Part shown: positions 1-5,937 of the stretch, piece by piece
Numbering within the stretch: position 1 is the stretch's first letter
Layout of the letters: every line of letters starts with the position of its first letter
DNA from: Chloroflexota bacterium
GTDB lineage: Bacteria > Chloroflexota > Ktedonobacteria > Ktedonobacterales > Ktedonobacteraceae
DNA: 11,755 nucleotides
Direction of reading: 5' to 3'
NCBI GenBank assembly: GCA_027316975.1
Contig: DAHVFL010000102.1
Location: forward strand, 1-11,755
The notes under the pieces: generated by a model
The model's database searches: none
What the model saw: only the letters and a program-made list of their open reading frames with translations
What the model was told of the DNA's origin: nothing
Translations under genes and position numbers: made by a program

Positions 1-944
1 TCCTGGAACAGGGCAATGTGCGTTTTGTGCTGACATCTGCGCTCGGCCCCGAAGGCGAAATAGCCGAACATGTCCGCCTGCACGGTGACGGCGTGAAAGA
101 CATCGCCCTGCGCGTGGACGACGCCGGGCGAGCGTATCGCGAGGCGACCACACGCGGCGCGCGCGGCGTCCTGCCTCCCACAACGCGCAAAGATGATGGC
201 GGTGTAGTGAAACTTGCCTCAATCGCCACCTATGGCGAGACCATCCATACCTTTGTTGAACGCCACAACTACAATGGCGTCTTCCTGCCCGGCTATCGAG
301 CCGTTGACAGCAACGTACCGCGCCGCGCCCGGCCCGCTGGCCTGGCTGCTATCGACCATGTCGTAGGCAACGTTGAGCTTGGCAAAATGAACGAGTGGGT
401 TGGGTTCTACGAGCGCGTGATGGGCTTTACCCAGCTTATTCACTTCGATGATCGCGCCATCAGCACCGAATATTCGGCCCTCATGTCGAAGGTCATGCAA
501 AATGGCAGCGGGCGCGTGAAATTCCCCATCAACGAACCGGCTCCCGGACGCCGCAAGTCGCAGATCGAAGAGTACCTGGACTTCTATCGCGGCCCCGGCG
601 TGCAGCATATCGCCATCAACACCACCGACATCATCAAAACCGTGCGTGGCTTAGAGGAGCGCGGCGTGGAGTTCCTCAAAACGCCCGGCAACTACTACGA
701 TACCGTGCTTGATCGCGTTGGCCCCATCGCCGAGGACATACAGCAATTAGCTGAACTGGGTATCCTCGTCGATCACGACGACGAAGGCTACCTGCTGCAA
801 GTCTTCTCCAAACCGATTGTAAACCGGCCTACCGTCTTCTTTGAAGTCATCGAGCGCAAGGGCGCGCGCGGCTTCGGCGAAGGCAACTTCAAAGCCTTGT
901 TCGAGGCTCTGGAGCGCGAGCAGGCCCTGCGAGGAAATTTGTAA
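1..944 (+). CDS. hpd: 4-hydroxyphenylpyruvate dioxygenase (5' end outside window)
   Basis: Non-haem Fe(II) dioxygenase that converts 4-hydroxyphenylpyruvate to homogentisate in tyrosine catabolism. The reading frame is open from the window edge (first whole codon at 3), and the residues before the GTG at 18 (LEQGN, then VRFVLTS) already match the family, so that GTG is internal and the true start lies upstream. The second vicinal-oxygen-chelate domain is complete. The three iron ligands expected in the family are visible: His in AIDHVVGNV (codon at 357), His in GVQHIAIN (606) and Glu in FFEVIERKG (843). The C-terminal RGFGEGNFKALFEALE helix is also typical. The stop TAA at 942-944 is immediately followed by the next gene's ATG, which indicates co-transcription and probably coupled translation. 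Identification is firm; only the N-terminal domain is missing from view. Confidence 0.96.
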   Translation, partial: LEQGNVRFVLTSALGPEGEIAEHVRLHGDGVKDIALRVDDAGRAYREATTRGARGVLPPTTRKDDGGVVKLASIATYGETIHTFVERHNYNGVFLPGYRAVDSNVPRRARPAGLAAIDHVVGNVELGKMNEWVGFYERVMGFTQLIHFDDRAISTEYSALMSKVMQNGSGRVKFPINEPAPGRRKSQIEEYLDFYRGPGVQHIAINTTDIIKTVRGLEERGVEFLKTPGNYYDTVLDRVGPIAEDIQQLAELGILVDHDDEGYLLQVFSKPIVNRPTVFFEVIERKGARGFGEGNFKALFEALEREQALRGNL

Positions 945-1832
945 ATGAAGCTTGTAACGTTCAGCACAGATGATTGGTCCGTCACTCATGCTGGCGTGGT
1001 GCGGAATAACGAAATCATTCCGCTTGCCTATCCCACGCTGCTCGAACTGCTGCGCGACCCCGACGGCCTCGCCACCGCGCGCGAAGCAGGTGGCGAAGCC
1101 TTCACCTTCGAGGAAGCGCGACTGCTCTCGCCCATTCCTGAGCCGCCCTCCGTGCGCGATTTCTACGCCTTCGAGCAACACGTCAAGTCGGCCCGTACCA
1201 GACGCGGCCTCGAAATGATTCCTGAATGGTACGAGATCCCCACCTTCTACTTCACCAATACCAGCGAAATCTACGGCCATAAGCAGCCCGTTCCGTATCC
1301 GGTCGGCAGCAACGAACTGGATATCGAGCTAGAGATCGCCTGTATCATCGGGCGTGACGGCAAAGACATTCCGCTGGAGGAAGCAGCCAGTTATATCGCG
1401 GGCTACACCATCATGAACGACTGGAGCGCGCGCGACTTCCAGCGCAAGGACATGAAGCTCAACCTGGGACCTGGCAAGGGCAAGGACTTTGCCACCTCGC
1501 TCGGCCCCTGGCTCGTCACGCCCGACGAGCTGGTCGCCTACCGCACCGGCAGCGCCGCCAGCGAGCGCTACGACCTGACCATGCTGGCGCGTGTCAACGG
1601 CAAAGAAATCTCGCATGGCAACTTCAAAGACATCTATTACAGCTTCCCCCGGATGATCGCCTGGGCCTCGCGCAACGCCCGCCTGCGCGCTGGCGACGTA
1701 CTCGGCTCCGGCACCGTCGGCACCGGCTGCCTGCTCGAACTCGGCACCGAAGTGCATCCCTGGTTCCGGCGCGGCGACATCATCGAACTCGAAATCGAAG
1801 GCATCGGCGTACTGCGGAATAAAATAGTGTAG
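945..1832 (+). CDS. Fumarylacetoacetate hydrolase family protein
   Basis: Predicted to cleave fumarylacetoacetate to fumarate and acetoacetate, the last step of tyrosine degradation. The 295-residue length suits the short bacterial FAH form. The core residues line up with the animal enzyme: D72 and H79 in RDFYAFEQH (metal ligand and catalytic base, same 7-residue spacing), E128 and E130 in LDIELEIA, D159 in MNDWSARD, and the KGKDFATSLGPWLV segment at 178-191. The C-terminal GTGCLLEL and EIEGIGVLRN motifs are family hallmarks. ATG 945 abuts the dioxygenase stop, and GAGGAA at 931-936 serves as its ribosome site. The same family includes hydrolases of 2,4-diketo-3-deoxy sugar acids, which would suit the sugar operon further on. 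Position between the homogentisate-forming and homogentisate-cleaving enzymes makes the tyrosine role much more likely. Confidence 0.93.
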   Translation: MKLVTFSTDDWSVTHAGVVRNNEIIPLAYPTLLELLRDPDGLATAREAGGEAFTFEEARLLSPIPEPPSVRDFYAFEQHVKSARTRRGLEMIPEWYEIPTFYFTNTSEIYGHKQPVPYPVGSNELDIELEIACIIGRDGKDIPLEEAASYIAGYTIMNDWSARDFQRKDMKLNLGPGKGKDFATSLGPWLVTPDELVAYRTGSAASERYDLTMLARVNGKEISHGNFKDIYYSFPRMIAWASRNARLRAGDVLGSGTVGTGCLLELGTEVHPWFRRGDIIELEIEGIGVLRNKIV

Positions 1833-1852
1833 GGACGCGATTTATCGCGTCC
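1833..1852. repeat. Perfect palindrome after the FAH gene
   Basis: GGACGCGAT, a TT loop, then ATCGCGTCC: a 9 bp perfect stem that starts at the last base region of the stop codon. No T-run follows on either strand, so it does not resemble a factor-independent terminator. It is more like a short dispersed palindromic element or an mRNA-stabilising hairpin between cistrons. Copy number elsewhere in the genome cannot be seen here. Confidence 0.6.
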
Positions 1853-1899
1853 TCCGGTTCGTAGTCATTGTAAGGGCGGGGGTAGAGTGGATGAGGAGT

Positions 1900-1918
1900 G
1901 GAGACCCTTGCGGTCGCC
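1900..1918. repeat. Imperfect hairpin, possible dispersed repeat, before hmgA
   Basis: GGAGACC, a CTTGC loop, then GGTCGCC: a 7 bp stem with one mismatch. With the palindrome at 1833-1852 it makes up most of the 118 bp spacer between FAH and hmgA. Reading through it from an upstream ATG (1891) gives a GDPCGRP-like stretch in frame with hmgA. This looks like a translated repeat rather than protein, and supports choosing the downstream start for hmgA. Confidence 0.4.
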
Positions 1919-1937
1919 CTGGTTCATTATCCCTGCG

Positions 1938-1944
1938 AAGGAGG
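1938..1944 (+). promoter_or_regulatory. Ribosome binding site that fixes the hmgA start
   Basis: AAGGAGG, a full Shine-Dalgarno match, lies 6 bases before ATG 1951. It decides against the in-frame ATG at 1891, which has no comparable site and would add 20 residues encoded by palindromic spacer DNA. Confidence 0.85.
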
Positions 1945-1950
1945 CACATC

Positions 1951-3117
1951 ATGCCAGCCTATTACAGCCTGGGGGAAATCCCCCACAAACGGCATACACA
2001 GTTCCGCAAACCAGACGGAACGCTTTACTCCGAAGAGCTGTTCGGCACCGAAGGCTTTTCGGGCAACTACTCCACCCTCTACTATCACTACCCTCCCACG
2101 CGCGTGAAAAAAGTAGAGAAGTTCGCCCATATCCCGTACCCTCAAGAAGAGTGGCGGCAGGATGTGCAGCGCCATCACCACCTGAAAAGCGCGCAGATGA
2201 AGCGCGGCGGAGATGCCGTTTTAGGTCGCCAGCCGCTTCTGTATAACAAGGACCTCATCATCAGCGTTGCGCTGCCCGAACAGGAGATGAACTACTACTA
2301 TCGCGACGGCGAGGCCGACCTGGTCTACTTTGTGCATGAGGGGCATGGCACGCTCGAAACCAACTTTGGCCTGTTGCCCTATCACGAGGGCGACTACATC
2401 ATCATCCCGCGTGGCACCACCTTCCGTTTCCAGATCGCCGCTGGTAGCCTCGCCAGCCGCTTTCTCACCGTAGAAGCATACGGCACCATCGAGCCGCCGC
2501 GCCGCTATCTGAACAAAAACGGCCAGTTGCTCGAACACTCCCCCTACTGCGAGCGCGATATTCGCCGCCCGCAGGAACTGGTCACGCACACCGGGCGCGG
2601 CGATTACGAGGTGCGCGTCAAAGTCGGCAACCTCATCTCGAGCTACTGGTACGATTTCCACCCCATCAACACCGTTGGCTGGGATGGCTGCGAATACCCC
2701 TGGATTTTCAATATCGCCGATTTCGAGCCGATTACCGGGCGCGTCCACCAGCCGCCGCCCGTACACCAGACCTTCCAGGGGCCAAACTTCGTGGTCTGTT
2801 CCTTCGTGCCGCGCAAACTGGACTATCACCCGCTCTCGATACCCGTCCCCTATAACCACAGCAACATCGACAGCGACGAACTGCTCTACTACGTCAACGG
2901 CAATTTCGGCAGCCGCCGTGGCATCGAGCAATCGTCCCTGACGCTCCACCCGCGCGGCATCCCACACGGCCCGCATCCCGGCGCGGTCGAAAAAAGCCTG
3001 GGGGCAGAACGCACCGAAGAACTGGCCGTCATGATTGACACCTTCTACCCGTTGAAGTACACCACGATTGCGCAATCGATTGACGATCCAGCGTATCCGT
3101 ATAGCTGGTTCGATTGA
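1951..3117 (+). CDS. hmgA: Homogentisate 1,2-dioxygenase
   Basis: Opens the aromatic ring of homogentisate to give maleylacetoacetate; an iron-dependent cupin-fold enzyme acting in the cytoplasm. The 388-residue protein starts at ATG 1951 with a perfect Shine-Dalgarno. Family landmarks are the N-terminal cupin strand region (about 123-160, DLVYFVHEGHGTLET then HEGDYIIIPRGTTFRF), the PRKLDYHPLSIPVPYNHSN segment (287-305) with the likely iron ligand H303 followed by E310, IPHGPHPG (337-344) with the likely ligand H339, and ERTEELAVMIDTFYPL near the C-terminus. The H303-E310 spacing is one residue longer than in the human enzyme (D309 sits at the human position), so the exact carboxylate ligand is uncertain. 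The protein is shorter than the 430-440 residues common in proteobacteria and animals. No maleylacetoacetate isomerase gene is in view. Confidence 0.93.
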   Translation: MPAYYSLGEIPHKRHTQFRKPDGTLYSEELFGTEGFSGNYSTLYYHYPPTRVKKVEKFAHIPYPQEEWRQDVQRHHHLKSAQMKRGGDAVLGRQPLLYNKDLIISVALPEQEMNYYYRDGEADLVYFVHEGHGTLETNFGLLPYHEGDYIIIPRGTTFRFQIAAGSLASRFLTVEAYGTIEPPRRYLNKNGQLLEHSPYCERDIRRPQELVTHTGRGDYEVRVKVGNLISSYWYDFHPINTVGWDGCEYPWIFNIADFEPITGRVHQPPPVHQTFQGPNFVVCSFVPRKLDYHPLSIPVPYNHSNIDSDELLYYVNGNFGSRRGIEQSSLTLHPRGIPHGPHPGAVEKSLGAERTEELAVMIDTFYPLKYTTIAQSIDDPAYPYSWFD

Positions 3118-3160
3118 AGTTTCTTCAGGTGTTGAACATGAAACAAAGGAGTTTCTGACC

Positions 3161-4333
3161 ATGACAACCGAACCCCGCATCATCAAGTTTTACGAAACCA
3201 CGCTGCGCGATGGCGAACAGACCCCCGGCGTCAACTACTTCCCGGAAGAGAAACTGGCGATTGCGCAGGCATTGGCCGGTATGGGCTTCGACACACTCGA
3301 TTGCGGCTTCCCCATCTCCTCGCCAGGCGAATTCGAGGCCGTGCGCCTCATCGCTTCGAAAGTAGATAACGCCGAGATTTGCGCCATCGCGCGCGCCAAC
3401 CCCGCCGATATAGAACGAGCCTGGGACGCGGTAAAAATCGCGGCGCATTCTGCTATCCAGCCCTTCATCAGCGTCTCGCCCCTGCATCGCAAGGTCAAGC
3501 TAAACAAGACCCGCGCAGAAGTACTGGAACTGGCGAAAGCGGCGGTCGCCCTTGGCCGCTCATTCACTGAAAACGTCGATTTCGCCCTCGAAGACACCAC
3601 GCGCACCGAGCACGATTTTATCCTCGAAGTGTGCGAGACCATCATCAAAGAGGGCGTGCGTTTCGTCACCCTGTGCGACACCGTCGGCTTCGCCCTGCCC
3701 TGGGAGTTTGGCAAGCTGGTAGCCGATGTCAGGCACGAGTTTCCCCAGGCCCGTATCTCCGCGCACTGCCACGATGACCTCGGCCTCGCTGTCGCCAACG
3801 CCCTCGAAGGGCTGCGCAACGGAGCTGAGCGCGTCGATACCTGCATCAACGGTCTGGGCGAGCGCGCTGGTAATGCTGCCTCTGAAGAAGTAGTGATGGT
3901 GATCAAGACCCGTTCTGCCGACCTCGGCATGGACGTGAGGGTTGATACAGCCAGGATTGCTTCAACCAGTCGTCTTGTCGCCAGGTTATCAGGCATGCAG
4001 GTGCAGTGGACCAAGCCGATTGTAGGTCAGAATGCGTTTTCGCATGGCGGCGGTATCCACCAGGATGGTGTTCTCAAAGATGCGCGTACCTATGAGATCA
4101 TGACGCCCGAATCAATCGGTCTGACCTCGGCGGATCGCCGTATGCACATGGGCAAGCTCTCTGGCCGTGCCGCTCTAGATGCGCAGTTGCGCGAATTGGG
4201 CTATCAGCTTGAAAAAGAGCAGTTGAACTATGCATTTGAGATGGCAAAGCTGCTGCTGGGCAAGAAGAAGGTACTGGAAGAGATGGATATGCGCTACATC
4301 GCCGAAACGACAGTCACGAACACTATTGTCTAA
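3161..4333 (+). CDS. 2-Isopropylmalate synthase-like enzyme without regulatory domain
   Basis: Claisen-type condensing enzyme of the HMG-CoA-lyase-like TIM-barrel family, predicted to join acetyl-CoA to a 2-oxo acid. The 390 residues hold R16-D17 in YETTLRDGEQTPGV, metal ligands H202 and H204 in AHCHDDLG, GERAGN with N238, then GGGIHQDGVLKDARTYEIM and TPESIG. These positions agree closely with LeuA of E. coli and Neisseria. The protein ends at the subdomain after SGRAAL; the C-terminal leucine-binding (LeuA dimer) domain that takes LeuA to over 500 residues is absent, so leucine feedback is not expected. ATG 3161 has AAGGAG at 3146-3151; an in-frame upstream start at 3068 overlaps hmgA and is rejected. 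The gene lies 43 bp after hmgA and probably belongs to that operon. Homocitrate, citramalate or benzylmalate synthase activity are alternatives. Confidence 0.85.
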   Translation: MTTEPRIIKFYETTLRDGEQTPGVNYFPEEKLAIAQALAGMGFDTLDCGFPISSPGEFEAVRLIASKVDNAEICAIARANPADIERAWDAVKIAAHSAIQPFISVSPLHRKVKLNKTRAEVLELAKAAVALGRSFTENVDFALEDTTRTEHDFILEVCETIIKEGVRFVTLCDTVGFALPWEFGKLVADVRHEFPQARISAHCHDDLGLAVANALEGLRNGAERVDTCINGLGERAGNAASEEVVMVIKTRSADLGMDVRVDTARIASTSRLVARLSGMQVQWTKPIVGQNAFSHGGGIHQDGVLKDARTYEIMTPESIGLTSADRRMHMGKLSGRAALDAQLRELGYQLEKEQLNYAFEMAKLLLGKKKVLEEMDMRYIAETTVTNTIV

Positions 4334-4359
4334 CTGAGGAACGGATGATGGAGCGAAAG

Positions 4360-4396
4360 AGGATGCCTGATAATTCTATCGCATGTCAGGCATCCT
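4360..4396 (+). terminator. Strong inverted repeat, possible end of the tyrosine operon
   Basis: AGGATGCCTGA (4360-4370) pairs perfectly with TCAGGCATCCT (4386-4396) around a 15-base loop, an 11 bp stem located 26 bases after the synthase stop codon. Only TTGCC follows, so there is no proper U-tract on the + strand. On the - strand the stem is followed by a short T-rich stretch (TCTTTC). It could be a weak or Rho-assisted terminator or a protein-binding palindrome. Confidence 0.45.
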
Positions 4397-4466
4397 TGCC
4401 CCGGTTCCCGGCTTTCTCGGCATGGGTGCGGCAGCCGTCGCCATGTTTGCCACCCTGGGGCACTAA
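4383..4466 (+). CDS. Possible 27-residue hydrophobic peptide or gene remnant
   Basis: An ATG at 4383 opens a 27-codon frame ending in TAA at 4464-4466. The peptide is almost entirely hydrophobic and small (MSGILAPVPGFLGMG, then AAAVAMFATLG), enough for one membrane-spanning helix. No good Shine-Dalgarno is seen at the usual distance, and its start overlaps the right arm of the 4360-4396 stem. Its stop codon sits inside the repeated spacer in the same place as the stop codon of the next gene does in copy 2, which is the main reason to list it. It could be the tail of a decayed membrane protein gene or chance. Confidence 0.25.
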   Translation: MSGILAPVPGFLGMGAAAVAMFATLGH

Positions 4467-4490
4467 AACGTTTGGAGTGAATTGAAAGGA
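4462..4490 (+). repeat. Spacer repeat copy 1 (stop codon, palindrome, RBS)
   Basis: ACTAAAACGTTTGG, A, GTGAATT, GAAAGGA. It is near-identical to the copy at 5129-5158, with one substitution and one inserted base. It contains the 8 bp palindrome AAACGTTT and ends in the Shine-Dalgarno AAAGGA, 7 bases before ATG 4498. Confidence 0.8.
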
Positions 4491-4497
4491 ATGCATC

Positions 4498-5133
4498 ATG
4501 AACATCATCATCTTTGGCGCAGCCGGCGGCACAGGAAGAGCCCTGACCGAACAGGCGCTTGCCGATGGATATACCGTTACGGGGTTTGACCGCAACCCCG
4601 ATGCGCTCAAGCTCCAGCACCCCAATCTCACCATGATCAAAGGAGACATCTTCTACCCGGCGGGAGTCGAGGAGGCTATTGCAGGGCAGGATGTCGTCTT
4701 CTGCGTGCTCGGTGTAAGGCCAGGCGTCACCACGCCCGTCTGTTCGGTCGGCACAAAAAATATCATCCAGGGCATGCAGAAACAGGGCGTGAAACGCCTC
4801 ATGGTCCAATCCTCCTTCGCAGTGGCGGCGCTCGATGGAGAATGGCGAGAAGTCCCCTGGATCGTTCCGCTCATCTCGCTCTTCCGCAGGGAGCGCGCCA
4901 TGTTTATGGACCATGTGCGCCAGGAAGAGTTCGTGCGCCAGAACAATCTGGATTGGATCATTGTGCGCCCTTCACGGCTCACCGATACAGCCAGAGTCGG
5001 CGTATACCGGGTCGGTGAACATCTCTTCATCAGCCCCAGAGCGCACATTTCGCGAGCCGATGTCGCCGACTTCATGCTCAAGCAGGTACACGATGACGCC
5101 TATATCCATAAAACGCCACGCCTGAAATACTAA
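4498..5133 (+). CDS. NAD(P)-binding atypical SDR (NmrA / flavin-reductase-like)
   Basis: A 211-residue single-domain Rossmann protein of the NAD(P)H-binding (PF13460-like) group. The dinucleotide-binding loop GAAGGTGR is at residues 7-14, an acidic-basic pair FDRN follows the second strand, GDI appears at about 49-51, and VQSSF, IIVRPSRLTD and ISRADVADFML occur in the order typical of these atypical SDRs. No classical YxxxK pair is obvious. Such proteins are often flavin or quinone reductases or redox sensors; the substrate cannot be read from the sequence. ATG 4498 has AAAGGA 7 bases upstream; the nearer ATG at 4491 is out of frame. The gene sits in its own small unit with the interrupted ORF behind it, both with the same spacer repeat, and has no evident link to tyrosine degradation. 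Confidence 0.85.
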   Translation: MNIIIFGAAGGTGRALTEQALADGYTVTGFDRNPDALKLQHPNLTMIKGDIFYPAGVEEAIAGQDVVFCVLGVRPGVTTPVCSVGTKNIIQGMQKQGVKRLMVQSSFAVAALDGEWREVPWIVPLISLFRRERAMFMDHVRQEEFVRQNNLDWIIVRPSRLTDTARVGVYRVGEHLFISPRAHISRADVADFMLKQVHDDAYIHKTPRLKY

Positions 5134-5158
5134 AACGTTTGGTGTGAATTAGAAAGGA
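5129..5158 (+). repeat. Spacer repeat copy 2 (stop codon, palindrome, RBS)
   Basis: ACTAAAACGTTTGG, T, GTGAATT, A, GAAAGGA. The TAA (5131-5133) is the stop codon of the preceding SDR gene, AAACGTTT is repeated, and AAAGGA lies 7 bases before ATG 5166. The stop-to-start distance is 35 bases here and 34 in copy 1. Confidence 0.8.
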
Positions 5159-5165
5159 GAAACAC

Positions 5166-5543
5166 ATGTTTGAGGCAACCTTCAGGATTTCTGCCCAGGT
5201 CAGAAGCGACGCGCAGGGGTAGCGCCTCTTCCGCATCACCGAGCGTGAAGCACCCGCCAGCGACGCGGAGTTCCTGTCCCGCCTGGCAACGATATACCAG
5301 GAGAAGGCCTTTACGGCATTACAGCCAGGGGACGACCTGACGGTCGCGGTGCGGCTCGACCTCCCGCCACGGGAGGTCGAGCGAACCGTCCACCTGCGCG
5401 AGGACCGGCTCTTCGAGGGGCAGGGTCTATCGGAGCCAACTGCGGACCCGTTTCCCCTCATGCAGGCGTTCTACGAGCCATTTATGCAGCGGGTGAAACC
5501 AGGCGATGTCTTTACGCTCGCCTTCCGCGTGCAGCGCTCCTGA
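5166..5543 (+). pseudogene. ORF of unknown function interrupted by in-frame TAG at codon 19
   Basis: ATG 5166, with AAAGGAG just upstream, begins MFEATFRISAQVRSDAQG, meets TAG at 5220-5222, and then stays open in the same frame to TGA at 5541-5543, which would make about 125 residues. The post-stop part (RLFRITEREAP..., YQEKAFTAL, VKPGDVFTLAFRVQRS) has protein-like composition and keeps coding character to its end, so the TAG looks like a recent nonsense change (for example from TGG or CAG), a sequencing error, or a read-through site. No start with a ribosome site is seen soon after the TAG; the first in-frame GTG is at 5349. I do not recognise the family. The spacer repeat in front suggests it is regulated like the SDR gene. 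A 13 bp perfect hairpin lies inside it. Confidence 0.65.
5354..5382. repeat. Perfect 13 bp inverted repeat inside the interrupted ORF
   Basis: GCTCGACCTCCCG (5354-5366), a 3-base loop CCA, then CGGGAGGTCGAGC (5370-5382). The GC-rich stem should be very stable in RNA. No T-run follows. It encodes RLDLPPREVER in the host frame without breaking it. Confidence 0.75.
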
Positions 5544-5937
5544 CGATTGGATGCGGGGCTCTCCTGACATCCCAGACATAGTTGATTTCTCTACCGTAGT
5601 GTTCATAGATCTACGCACGGCGTGCTACAGCAGTTTGTTCCGTTGCACAGCATTTTCAAGGGCTTTCACAGAGACGCTCTGCACCTGTCTGAATGTGGCG
5701 AGTGGTGTGAGTATGTTGAGTATGCCTGGAAAGGTCTTCCTGGCTTTCGTCTTCCGTTTTCGACAGATGGCAGCCGTGCAATGCCGGGCTTCCTGTGCGA
5801 TTGAAGCCGTCGGCACAGGCCCCAGACATCGGGATGTTTGTGCGCATTCCAGCTCAGGGAGCGATGGTGTCACATCAATCGCAGAGTCATAGCGAGACAC
5901 CTCCAGCTTCCGGTTAGCTCTTTTTCAGCCCTACGCT
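5544..5937. other. Gene-poor region between convergent operons
   Basis: About 390 bp where the + strand and - strand units meet tail to tail. Several frames stay open for 60-120 codons, but none has a ribosome site, a consistent third-position GC bias or a motif I recognise. Codon use here is visibly less GC-biased than in the neighbouring genes. No clear hairpin followed by a T-run serves either operon. It may be worn-out coding DNA, but no parent gene can be named. Confidence 0.5.

Noticed and set aside
945..1832. FAH-family protein as the 2,4-diketo-3-deoxy-L-fuconate hydrolase missing from the sugar operon
   Set aside because: It lies on the other strand and within the homogentisate operon, and its active-site residues follow fumarylacetoacetase; a side role cannot be excluded but nothing supports it.
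1891..1950. Upstream ATG extending hmgA by 20 residues
   Set aside because: It runs through a palindromic spacer, has no ribosome site, and ATG 1951 has a perfect one.
2221..3186. Long open frame of 321 codons on the - strand opposite hmgA
   Set aside because: It lies antisense to a clearly identified enzyme, shows no family motif, and is explained by the GC-biased codon use of hmgA.
3235..4014. 259-codon - strand frame opposite the isopropylmalate-synthase-like gene
   Set aside because: Ser/Arg/Thr-rich translation without motifs; a shadow of the real gene on the other strand.
5544..5900. Possible transposase remnant between the two operons
   Set aside because: No catalytic triad, no terminal inverted repeats or target duplication could be seen, so no mobile element is claimed.
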